Made by a program: the position numbers and the translations under genes. Shown in pieces: positions 1 through 5,967 of a stretch of DNA of 8,681 nt. The notes under the pieces were generated by a model. It worked only from the letters and a program-made list of their open reading frames with translations. It was not told the origin of the DNA and did no database searches. Numbering within the stretch: the stretch's first letter is position 1; the number at the start of each line of letters is the position of its first letter. The stretch lies in contig DASTLT010000296.1 in NCBI GenBank assembly GCA_035714625.1, positions 1 through 8,681 of the forward strand. Reading direction: 5' to 3'. The stretch comes from GCA-003244245 sp035714625. GTDB lineage: Bacteria; Actinomycetota; Actinomycetes; Mycobacteriales; Pseudonocardiaceae.

Positions 1-1463
1 TCATCAGCGCTACCCACCGGCCGGTCCCCGACCTTGGTGATCACGTCGTTTTCCAGGATGCCGCCCGCGGCGGCGGCGCTGTCCTGCTGCACGTTCTGCA
101 CCCGGGCACCGTCGGAGGTGCCGTCGGTCACCGAGGCCACGTTGACCCCCAGCTCGGGGTGCTGGTAGTGCCCGGTGCGGATGAGCGCTTCGGCGATCGT
201 CCTGGCCTCATCGATGGGAATCGCGAAACCAAGCCCGATCGATCCGCCCCGGTCACCGCCGCCCAGCGTGCGGATAGCGGTGTTGATGCCCACCACCGCG
301 CCCGAACTGTCCACCAGCGCCCCGCCCGAGTTGCCGGGGTTGATCGCCGCGTCGGTCTGGATCGCGTCAATCACCGCGGCGCTGTCGCCGGCTTCCCCTT
401 CCAGCCGCACCGGGCGGTCCACCGCGCTGACGATGCCGGTGGTCACCGTTCCGGCCAAGCCGAGTGGCGAGCCGATGGCGATTACCGTGTCCCCCGGCTG
501 CAACGCCGAGGACCGGCCAAGCTGCGCCACCGTCGGGTTGGCGACGTTCACCTTGAGCACGGCGAGATCGGTCTTCGGATCACGGCCGACAATCTGGGCC
601 GGCACCCGGGTGCCCTCGCTGAACACCGCCTCGAGCGTGGCGTTCGGGGTGGTCGCGGCGGGGGCCACCACGTGGTTGTTGGTGAGCAGGTAGCCGTCTG
701 GGTTGATGACCACGCCGGAACCGAAGCCCCCATTGTCGCCGACCCGAAACTCCAGTGACACCACGGCGGGTAACACCCGTTCAGCCACCGCCGCCACCGA
801 GCCCGCCGGCCGGTCGATCGCCGGCTCGGCCTGCGCCAGCGTCGCTTTCGGGTCGGTCAGCGGGGTGCCGACCTCGGCGGTGAGCCGGCCGACGAACCCG
901 CCGACACCCCCGATCAGCAACACCACCGCACCCAGCGCGGCGAGGGCACGGGGGCTCAGCCGACGACCGAACAGCACTTCCCGCAGGCTCAGCCGGGCTC
1001 CCGGCCGGGGCTGGGACGCCCCGGCCTCGCTGTCGGCCTCGCGCACGGCAGGGGCGCCCAGCACCGCAGTCGACCCCGGGTCGCGCCACGGGTCAGTGCT
1101 GGCACCCCGGGGCCAGAAGGCGTCGTCCCGGTCTGCCGGGCGGGGCCCGGACCGACCGATCGGGCGTTGCAATGGCTGGGCCACTCCTGGCGGTCTGCCG
1201 AATGCCGCCGCCAGCGCATCCGGCACCGGGGGTGCGGCGGTGAGCGCGGTAGCGTGGCGTCGGGTTTCCGGGCCGGATTCGCCGCCGGGGTCATCACGGT
1301 GACCGGCAAAGGGTCCGTCGACTCCGGAGGGACGGCCGAATACCTGCTCCGCGGCCGGGTCTGGCGCAGGCCGCTGCAGGGGTCTGGGGTCCAGTCGTGG
1401 CGGCCCCGGCCGCGCCTCCTGGTCGAAGGGCCGATCGGGGTCGTCATCGCGCGGCGGGGCCAT
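1..1463 (-). CDS. htrA: HtrA/DegP-like membrane-anchored serine protease with PDZ domain (C-terminus cut by window edge)
   Basis: Extracytoplasmic trypsin-fold protease expected to degrade or process misfolded envelope proteins. I translated 487 residues from the ATG at 1463, which follows a GGGAG ribosome-binding site; the reading frame is open through the left edge. Layout: a proline/arginine-rich, probably disordered cytoplasmic region (about residues 1-168), one membrane helix (about 173-192, ALAALGAVVLLIGGVGGFVG), then the protease domain. The catalytic triad is visible: H264 in NNHVV, D299 in KTDLAVLKV and S379 in NPGNSGGAL. A PDZ domain begins near residue 435 (ELGVNV) and includes GILENDVITKVGDRPVG before the edge. 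It is the third gene of the sigE-rseA-htrA group, 77 bp after rseA, so it is likely controlled by SigE, perhaps also by a local promoter. In mycobacteria tatB follows htrA; that would lie outside this window. Family assignment is firm; substrates are unknown. Confidence 0.95.
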   Translation of the reverse strand, partial: MAPPRDDDPDRPFDQEARPGPPRLDPRPLQRPAPDPAAEQVFGRPSGVDGPFAGHRDDPGGESGPETRRHATALTAAPPVPDALAAAFGRPPGVAQPLQRPIGRSGPRPADRDDAFWPRGASTDPWRDPGSTAVLGAPAVREADSEAGASQPRPGARLSLREVLFGRRLSPRALAALGAVVLLIGGVGGFVGRLTAEVGTPLTDPKATLAQAEPAIDRPAGSVAAVAERVLPAVVSLEFRVGDNGGFGSGVVINPDGYLLTNNHVVAPAATTPNATLEAVFSEGTRVPAQIVGRDPKTDLAVLKVNVANPTVAQLGRSSALQPGDTVIAIGSPLGLAGTVTTGIVSAVDRPVRLEGEAGDSAAVIDAIQTDAAINPGNSGGALVDSSGAVVGINTAIRTLGGGDRGGSIGLGFAIPIDEARTIAEALIRTGHYQHPELGVNVASVTDGTSDGARVQNVQQDSAAAAGGILENDVITKVGDRPVGSAD

Positions 1464-1486
1464 GGTCTCCCGGAAATCGCCGGTGC

Positions 1487-1492
1487 ATTATC
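1487..1492 (-). promoter_or_regulatory. possible -10 box for htrA
   Basis: Read on the minus strand, GATAAT lies in the AT-richest part of the rseA-htrA spacer, 23 nt before the htrA ATG. A start of transcription about 7 nt downstream would give a leader of roughly 17 nt that still contains the GGGAG ribosome-binding site. I see no convincing -35 box at 16-18 nt spacing, so this is only a candidate for htrA expression independent of sigE. Confidence 0.25.
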
Positions 1493-1512
1493 GACCTGTC
1501 AGCCTGCCGGTA

Positions 1513-1549
1513 CCCCGGTGAAGTGCGCGTAGCGCGGCGATCACCGGGG
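1513..1549. repeat. perfect 9-bp inverted repeat (hairpin) at the rseA stop codon
   Basis: CCCCGGTGA at 1513-1521 is the exact reverse complement of TCACCGGGG at 1541-1549. The 19-nt loop contains a second small hairpin, GCGC-GTA-GCGC (1525-1535). The right arm includes the rseA stop codon (1541-1543), so in the minus-strand mRNA the stem starts in the last rseA codons and ends in the spacer before htrA. There is no U-tract after it, so it is not a classical intrinsic terminator. It could be an attenuator, a stability or processing element, or a protein-binding palindrome. Confidence 0.6.
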
Positions 1550-2323
1550 GAGGCGCAGGCCGTGCCAACCGGGCTGGGTGGTCATGCGCTGCAGGGTAGC
1601 TTCGTCAGGGACGGTGGCACCGGACTGGGCCACCGGAGCCACCACGGGTACGACCGAAGGCGCTGACGACTCAGGCCCTGGGAGCGCAGCCCCCGGGGCG
1701 GCCAGCGTGGGTGACCCGGGCATCCGCGACCGGTCCGGCTGCGGTACTGCCGAGCTGGCGACCAAGTTCTCCGCCATTGCCATGATCAGCGCGCCGAGCA
1801 TCAGTCCGGACACCACGGCTCCCGCCCCGGTCCGTCCGATTCGGCGCCCCAGTGTCGCAGGCCCGGTTCCCCAGCGTGGGCCGATACCCAGTGGGGCAGT
1901 GGTGCCCAGTGGGGCAGTGGTGCCCAGCGGGGCAGTGGTGCCCAGCGGGGCGGTGGTGCCCAGCGGCGGGGTCCCACCCGGCGCCGGATCGGCGACGGCG
2001 ACCACGGTGCCATCCTCGGTCACCGCCAGCCCGTCCGGAGTGGCCGGCAGGCGGACGGTCCGCGGGATGTCACGCAGCGCGGCGAGCAGGCCGGCAGGAA
2101 CCGGCGGGCAGCGCGCAGACCGGACGACGCTGCGGGCCTGATGCTGCGCAGCCACCTCGGCGGCGCAGCTCTGACATGCCGTGAGGTGGGCGACGGCACG
2201 AGCGCGCGCGGCGGGGCACAGCTCACCGTCGACGAAAGCCACCACGGCGTCCACGGCGAGGTGCTGGCCTGCATTGAGGCTGGCCACCAGGTTGGAGAAG
2301 GTGCGACCGCGCAGCTCGGTCAT
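1541..2323 (-). CDS. rseA: Zinc-binding anti-sigma-E factor RseA, with transmembrane segment and repeat linker
   Basis: Predicted to bind SigE and keep it inactive until envelope stress. The N-terminal part is an anti-sigma ZAS-type domain: VVAFVDGEL (residues 27-35) followed by the H-x3-C-x2-C zinc motif HLTACQSC with H46, C50 and C53. This resembles mycobacterial RseA as I remember it (EAIAAFVDGEL ... HLSLCAQC). Residues about 120-145 are a run of TTAPLG repeats. A hydrophobic stretch at about 167-184 (AGAVVSGLMLGALIMAMA) looks like one membrane helix, followed by a Pro/Ser/Ala-rich tail of about 75 residues that would lie outside the membrane. At 260 residues it is much longer than the roughly 150-residue M. 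tuberculosis protein. The ATG overlaps the sigE stop (ATGA) and has AGGAGG four bases upstream, which points to translational coupling with sigE. Confidence 0.9.
   Translation of the reverse strand: MTELRGRTFSNLVASLNAGQHLAVDAVVAFVDGELCPAARARAVAHLTACQSCAAEVAAQHQARSVVRSARCPPVPAGLLAALRDIPRTVRLPATPDGLAVTEDGTVVAVADPAPGGTPPLGTTAPLGTTAPLGTTAPLGTTAPLGIGPRWGTGPATLGRRIGRTGAGAVVSGLMLGALIMAMAENLVASSAVPQPDRSRMPGSPTLAAPGAALPGPESSAPSVVPVVAPVAQSGATVPDEATLQRMTTQPGWHGLRLPR
1887..1966. repeat. 18-bp tandem repeat inside rseA, four full copies plus a partial one
   Basis: The unit CCCAGTGGGGCAGTGGTG (plus strand) repeats at 1887-1904, 1905-1922, 1923-1940 and 1941-1958; a broken fifth copy runs to about 1966. 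Copies 1 and 2 are identical, and copies 3 and 4 differ by one or two bases (T to C, A to G). The length is a multiple of three, so each copy adds six residues (TTAPLG register) to the RseA linker without changing frame. The near identity suggests recent expansion by slippage or recombination. Confidence 0.9.
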
Positions 2324-3006
2324 CCAGCCTCCTGCTCCTCCTCGGTGAGGGCGCGGCGCCGTGCCAGAGCCGCCTTGAGCGCCTGCCTGCCGCGGTGGAT
2401 CCGGCTGCGCACCGTCCCGAGCTTCACCCCGAGCGTGGCGCCGATCTCCTCGTAAGACAGACCCTCTACATCACACAATACGACGGCCGCGCGGAATTCG
2501 GGCGCGAGGTCGTCCAGCGCCTGCTGGAGATCGGGATCGAGGTGCGTCTCGGCGTAGACCTGTTCGGGGCTCGGGCCGCCCCCGACCAGACGGTCGGTGT
2601 CTTCGGGAAGTCCCTCCATGCGCAGTCGGGAACGCCGCCGAACCATGTCCAGGAACAGGTTGGTGGTGATCCGGTGCAGCCAGCCCTCGAACGTGCCCGG
2701 CTTATAGGAGGCGAGGCTGCGGAAGACCCGGATGAACGTCTCCTGGGTGAGATCCTCGGCGTCGTGCTGATTGCCGGACAGGCGGTAGGCCAGCCGGTAA
2801 ACCCGGTCGGCGTGCTCCTTCACCACCTGCTCCCAGGAGGGCGGTATCCAGCCCTCGGCTACCCGGCCATCCCCGTCGTCAGCCGGGACGGCGAGGGGGG
2901 CCGCCTGCTCGCGAGCAGCGGGATCGAGGAAGCGGGTCTCGGTAGCCATCGGGTGTTTCTCGGACCTCCGGTCAGGGGTGCAGGGGGTGCCGCTACTCAG
3001 GGTCAT
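2320..3006 (-). CDS. sigE: ECF RNA polymerase sigma factor SigE
   Basis: Directs RNA polymerase to envelope-stress promoters. Sigma region 2 spans about residues 60-125 and includes HADRVYRLAYRLSGNQHDAE, LTQETFIRVF and the -10-contacting FEGWLHRITTNLFLDMVRRR. Region 4 spans about 158-212 with GLSYEEIGATLGVKLGTVRS as the DNA-binding helix-turn-helix. These blocks are almost identical to M. tuberculosis SigE as I recall it. At 228 residues it is a normal ECF length. The start is uncertain. I use ATG 3006, placed about 15 nt after the expected transcription start of the GGAAC-N18-GTT promoter, with a weak AGGGCGG before it. ATG 2949 (MATETRF) is an alternative with GGAGGT upstream, but 14 nt away, and would give 209 residues. 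Both leave the sigma domains intact. The stop overlaps rseA by 4 nt. Confidence 0.95.
   Translation of the reverse strand: MTLSSGTPCTPDRRSEKHPMATETRFLDPAAREQAAPLAVPADDGDGRVAEGWIPPSWEQVVKEHADRVYRLAYRLSGNQHDAEDLTQETFIRVFRSLASYKPGTFEGWLHRITTNLFLDMVRRRSRLRMEGLPEDTDRLVGGGPSPEQVYAETHLDPDLQQALDDLAPEFRAAVVLCDVEGLSYEEIGATLGVKLGTVRSRIHRGRQALKAALARRRALTEEEQEAG
2328..2333 (-). promoter_or_regulatory. ribosome-binding site of rseA inside the end of sigE
   Basis: AGGAGG on the minus strand, four bases (CTGG) before the rseA ATG. It lies within the last sigE codons and fixes the rseA start at 2323, which makes sigma and anti-sigma translation tightly linked. Confidence 0.8.
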
Positions 3007-3028
3007 CCGCCCTGGACTTGCAGGGGAG

Positions 3029-3054
3029 AACGGGGGTGCAGCAGTGGGTGTTCC
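3029..3054 (-). promoter_or_regulatory. candidate SigE-type autoregulatory promoter of sigE (GGAAC-N18-GTT)
   Basis: On the minus strand GGAAC (3054-3050) is followed after exactly 18 nt by GTT (3031-3029). This is the architecture of actinobacterial ECF promoters of the SigR/SigE/SigH type. Transcription would start near 3022, about 15 nt before the ATG at 3006. Its place directly before sigE suggests positive autoregulation, as known for mycobacterial sigE. The match is by eye; no binding data. Confidence 0.55.
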
Positions 3055-3142
3055 TGCCGAGTGAAACTCTGAGAACGATAATGACTCGTCTGCGTGTGCC
3101 AGGCATGTGTGCAGGCTGAGAGGAGCCTGAGACCTGGAGATC

Positions 3143-3167
3143 CGGCAAGCCCGTGGTGGACTTGCCG
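3143..3167. repeat. 7-bp inverted repeat in the sigE / O-methyltransferase spacer
   Basis: CGGCAAG (3143-3149) and CTTGCCG (3161-3167) are perfect reverse complements around an 11-nt loop. A smaller pair, CAGGCT (3112-3117) and AGCCTG (3124-3129), lies just to the left. They sit in the non-coding stretch between two divergent promoters and could be operator half-sites or RNA hairpins. No U-tract follows either. The rest of the spacer shows nothing else I can name except an AT-rich GATAAT at 3077-3082. Confidence 0.4.
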
Positions 3168-3253
3168 TTCAGCACGGCCGGAGCCGCCGCAGTAAGGGGA
3201 ACTGACGGGCCCCCTCCGGCGCGGCGCCTCCTGGCTGCCCTAGGCAACGGCGC

Positions 3254-3259
3254 TACGCT
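3254..3259 (+). promoter_or_regulatory. -10 box TACGCT of a probable leaderless promoter for the O-methyltransferase
   Basis: TACGCT fits the actinobacterial TANNNT -10 pattern and ends 7 nt before the GTG at 3267. That places the transcription start at or next to the start codon. No Shine-Dalgarno sequence precedes the GTG. The -35 region (around CTGGCT, 3231-3236) is weak. Confidence 0.55.
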
Positions 3260-3266
3260 GCGCAGC

Positions 3267-3929
3267 GTGACGTCGACCGGCGCAGAGGGCAGGCCGCCCG
3301 CCCGCGGCGACAGTGCCGTGCGCCAGTACGTGGAGAGCTTCCTCGCCGAGGACGAGGTGCTCGCCAGGGCGCGTGAGCGCGGCCACGAGCTGGGCTGCAC
3401 GCCGATCGGACTTGGTGGGGGTGCCGCGTTGCGGTTCCTGGCCCGCGCGCTCGCCGCCCGGGCCGTGGTCGAGGTCGGCACCGGTGCCGGTAGCAGCGGG
3501 TTGTGGCTGCTGCGTGGGATGGCGCCGGACGGCGTGCTCACCTCCATTGACGTCGAGCCCGAGCATCAGCGCGCGGCCCGGCAGGCGTTCACCGAGGCCG
3601 GGTTCCCGGCCTCGCGCTACCGGCTGATCATGGGGCAGGCGCTGGAGGTGCTGCCCCGGTTGACCGACGGTGGCTACGACTTGGTGTTCGTCGACGCCAC
3701 CAAGCCGGAGTACCCGCGTTACCTGGAGGCCGGGGTGCGGCTGCTGCGCCCGGGCGGGGTGATCGCTTTCGACAATGTCCTGTGGAGCGGGCGGGTCACC
3801 GATCCTTCGTGCCGGGATCCGTCAACCGTGGCGCTGCGGGAGGTGACCACGTTGGTGCACGCCGACGAGTCCTTGGCGCCCCTGCTGTTGCCGGTGGGCG
3901 ACGGCCTGCTGCTCGCGGTGCGCACCTGA
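3267..3929 (+). CDS. SAM-dependent O-methyltransferase, COMT-like family 3
   Basis: Transfers a methyl group from S-adenosylmethionine to a hydroxyl of an unknown acceptor; cation-dependent type. With the GTG at 3267 it is 220 residues, the usual family length. The upstream in-frame GTG at 3153 would add 38 non-conserved residues and read through the promoter. Visible motifs: SAM-binding VVEVGTGAGSSG (67-78), acidic ribose contact IDVEPEH (94-100), LVFVDATKPEYP (139-150) with probable metal ligand D143, and IAFDNVLWSG (166-175) with probable ligands D169 and N170. It resembles M. tuberculosis Rv1220c, which also diverges from sigE, so the pairing is ancient even though its role in the stress response is unclear. 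It is convergent with the VOC gene, 119 bp away; I see no clear terminator there. Confidence 0.9.
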   Translation: MTSTGAEGRPPARGDSAVRQYVESFLAEDEVLARARERGHELGCTPIGLGGGAALRFLARALAARAVVEVGTGAGSSGLWLLRGMAPDGVLTSIDVEPEHQRAARQAFTEAGFPASRYRLIMGQALEVLPRLTDGGYDLVFVDATKPEYPRYLEAGVRLLRPGGVIAFDNVLWSGRVTDPSCRDPSTVALREVTTLVHADESLAPLLLPVGDGLLLAVRT

Positions 3930-4048
3930 GGTCAACTTTTCGTACTCATCGCTTGCTCCCCACCCGGTAAGGCTGGCCGAGAAGGCGCCTGATCGAATCC
4001 GTTGGTGTCGTCGCGGAGCCCTATCGGTGGGAGCTGGCTTCATCGCTG

Positions 4049-4822
4049 TCAGCTCGACGGCCCCACGCCCATGATGGCGAAGGTGGTCCCCTGCGGGTCG
4101 GTGAGCACGGCCATCCGGCCGTAGGGCGTGTCGACAGGTCCGCTTCGCAGCGTGGCACCGCGCTGGGTGGCCGCTGCCAAGGCGGCGTCAGCGTCGGCGA
4201 CCATGAAGTAGGCCAGCCAGTGCGGTGGCGTCCCGGGGGGACTGCCGTCCAATCCGCCGATGCCGCCCAGTGCGGCGCCCTCGCGATGGAAGGTGGCGTA
4301 GGTGGGGTCAGCGTCGTCGACTGGTTGGTAGGAGTAGCCGAAGACGGTGGCGTAGAACTGCCGGGCAGCCTCGGGGTCGGGCACACCGGCTTCATTCCAG
4401 ACCAGGGCGCCGGGCTCGTTGTAGATCTCCACGCCAATGCCTGCGGCAGCCTGCCACACCCCGAAGGCAGCGCCCTGCGGGTCGAGCGCGAGACACATTC
4501 GGCCGGCGCCCGGCACGTCGAAGGGCTCGGCAAGCAGCATTCCACCGTTCCCCGTGATCGTCTTGGCGGTACCGTCGACGTCATCGCTGGCGAGGTAGGT
4601 GGTCCAGGTCACGGGCTGCTGCTCGCTCTGCAGCGGGCCGATGCCGGCTGCGATACGGCCATCCCGTTGACACATCTGGTAGTGGCCGTACGCCTCGCCG
4701 GTATCGGAATAGGTCCAGCCGAAGACGGCAGCGTAGAACTCCTGCGCGGCGGCGATGTCGGGAACGGCGAGGTCGACCCAGCAGGGGGTGCCGGTCGGCC
4801 ACGGGTCGGTACGGGTGGGCAT
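4049..4822 (-). CDS. Two-domain VOC family (glyoxalase/bleomycin-resistance fold) protein, Cfp32/TB27.3-like
   Basis: A 257-residue protein made of two tandem VOC domains (about residues 12-126 and 137-253). The internal duplication is visible: each half has an N-terminal FY..VFG motif (EFYAAVFGW 28-36, QFYATVFGY 155-163) and ends with GRM...DPQG..F (107-120 and 235-248). The opening TGTPCWVDL and the pattern VWNE (141-144) resemble M. tuberculosis Rv0577 (Cfp32/TB27.3, 261 residues). VOC proteins include metal-dependent lyases, dioxygenases and drug-binding proteins; no function can be assigned from this sequence alone. No signal peptide is visible. ATG 4822 is fixed by AGGAGG five bases upstream. 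It lies 163 bp downstream of the methyltransferase on the same strand, so it may have its own promoter. Confidence 0.88.
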   Translation of the reverse strand: MPTRTDPWPTGTPCWVDLAVPDIAAAQEFYAAVFGWTYSDTGEAYGHYQMCQRDGRIAAGIGPLQSEQQPVTWTTYLASDDVDGTAKTITGNGGMLLAEPFDVPGAGRMCLALDPQGAAFGVWQAAAGIGVEIYNEPGALVWNEAGVPDPEAARQFYATVFGYSYQPVDDADPTYATFHREGAALGGIGGLDGSPPGTPPHWLAYFMVADADAALAAATQRGATLRSGPVDTPYGRMAVLTDPQGTTFAIMGVGPSS

Positions 4823-4827
4823 GAGAA

Positions 4828-4833
4828 CCTCCT
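4828..4833 (-). promoter_or_regulatory. strong ribosome-binding site of the VOC gene
   Basis: AGGAGG on the minus strand with the spacer TTCTC before the ATG at 4822. It is near-ideal, in contrast to the leaderless-looking starts of three other genes here. Confidence 0.8.
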
Positions 4834-4846
4834 CGATCGGTGCCTA

Positions 4847-4856
4847 CTGGGCCCAG
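4847..4856. repeat. 10-bp perfect palindrome upstream of the VOC gene
   Basis: CTGGGCCCAG is a perfect palindrome 24 nt before the VOC start codon. It lies where a repressor could block the promoter or early transcription of this gene. Short GC palindromes are common in such DNA, so this is weak evidence. The rest of the 4823-4985 spacer shows no clear terminator or other feature. Confidence 0.3.
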
Positions 4857-4985
4857 CTAAACACCCACCCCTGACAGTTCCGGACCTCGACCGCCGACCT
4901 CGCCACCGCCACCCGCTCCCGGCTGACTAACGCCCCCAGCCAGCGCTCGCCGGTTGCTTGGCGGCCAGCACCACGACTGTACAGG

Positions 4986-5876
4986 TCAGCAGTGAGCTGC
5001 GGGTTTGGTGGCGCAGATGATGCTGTAGAACCAGGCGCCGCGTCGCAACGCCTGGTACTGGCGTACCGAGCCGATCACGTTCTTGTGCTGGACGGCGGAG
5101 CGAATCCGGAAGAGATGCCCGAGCACCGCGAGCGGGAAGGTGTAGTAGGCCATCCGGTACAGCCGTCGCAGGGAGGGGCGGGTGTGTGCGGTCACGTCGT
5201 CGAGCCGGGCCTCGGTGAATCCGGCCGCGGCGAGGTGGGCGAGGTGCTCGTCCGCAGTGTCGATGTCGGGGACCGCCCAGCCGTCGAGCCATTCGTGTAG
5301 CAGTCGCTCGCCGATCGGGTCCAGTGGACGCTCGGTTCGGAGGAAGTCGGCGACGATCACCCGGCCACCAGGACGCAACAGCCGCCCGGCCTCCCGGTAA
5401 AAGGCTGCCTTGCTGCCTGCGTGGCACAGGCTCTCCACCGCCCACACCACGTCGAAGCTGCCATCCGCAAACGGCGTCGCGGTGAAGTCGGCCTGCTCGA
5501 ACCGGACGCGGTGGGCCAGCCCGCGCCGGTCGGCGTGCTGGCGTGCCATCGCGACCTGTTTCTCGGCCAGTGTGATGCCCACGACGTCGACGTCGCGCTT
5601 CTTGGCCAGCCACAGGCTGCTGCCGCCGACTCCGCAGCCCGCGTCCAGGACGCGCTCGCCGGGCTGGATCGCCGCCCGGTCGGCCAGCACCCGGTTCATG
5701 TTCTTCAGTGCCTCGGTATGGCTTCGGGTGCTCTCGTCGGTGTAACCGAAGTGGACGGCCAGGTTGTCCCGGTTAAGCCAGAGCACCCGGTAGTCGATCC
5801 AGGTCTGGTCGTAGTAGTCGACGATGGCCTTGGTGAGCGAGTCTGGCGGGTTGGACGCCTTGTTGCGCGCTGTCAT
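4986..5876 (-). CDS. Class I SAM-dependent methyltransferase of unknown substrate
   Basis: With the ATG at 5876 (GGGGAG six bases upstream) the protein has 296 residues. An in-frame GTG at 5960 would add 28 residues but lacks a ribosome-binding site. The Rossmann SAM-binding motifs are complete: motif I VLDAGCGVGGSS (76-87), the following VVGITLAEKQV (98-108), ADFTATPFADGSFDVVWAVE (129-148) and LLRPGGRVIVADF (166-178). The N-terminal WLNRDNLAVHFGYTD (33-47) and the small-molecule type core resemble tocopherol, sterol and antibiotic C/O-methyltransferases, but I cannot choose among them. The C-terminal part (about 235-296) is rich in aromatic and basic residues (MAYYTFPLAVLGHLF) and may contact a membrane or a hydrophobic substrate. 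It lies 91 bp after glgC on the same strand, close enough for co-transcription, though no link to glycogen metabolism is evident. Confidence 0.85.
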   Translation of the reverse strand: MTARNKASNPPDSLTKAIVDYYDQTWIDYRVLWLNRDNLAVHFGYTDESTRSHTEALKNMNRVLADRAAIQPGERVLDAGCGVGGSSLWLAKKRDVDVVGITLAEKQVAMARQHADRRGLAHRVRFEQADFTATPFADGSFDVVWAVESLCHAGSKAAFYREAGRLLRPGGRVIVADFLRTERPLDPIGERLLHEWLDGWAVPDIDTADEHLAHLAAAGFTEARLDDVTAHTRPSLRRLYRMAYYTFPLAVLGHLFRIRSAVQHKNVIGSVRQYQALRRGAWFYSIICATKPAAHC

Positions 5877-5967
5877 CAGCTTCTCCCCGGGGGCGGGTCG
5901 GCTCGCGAATTGGACCACACGGCTCGTGCGTGGATAACGGTGCGCTGGCCCGAAACTCACTCATGAC

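Noticed and set aside
1887..1966. CRISPR-like array
   Set aside because: The units are contiguous with no spacers and lie in frame inside rseA; this is a coding tandem repeat.
1578..2141. 187-codon plus-strand frame over rseA with PSGAVV repeats
   Set aside because: Its repeats are just the complementary reading of the 18-bp tandem repeat; the rseA strand carries the zinc motif, the coupled start and the operon context.
3153..3266. Extended N-terminus of the O-methyltransferase from GTG 3153
   Set aside because: The extra 38 residues are low-complexity, lie over the inverted repeat and the TACGCT box, and exceed the usual family length.
4031..4055. GAGCTG / CAGCTC inverted repeat at the VOC stop codon as a terminator
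   Set aside because: The stem is only 6 bp with a 13-nt loop and no U-tract, too weak to call.
4860..4881. GGAAC followed by GTT on the minus strand upstream of the VOC gene, as a second SigE promoter
   Set aside because: The spacer is only 14 nt, too short for the GGAAC-N18-GTT architecture.
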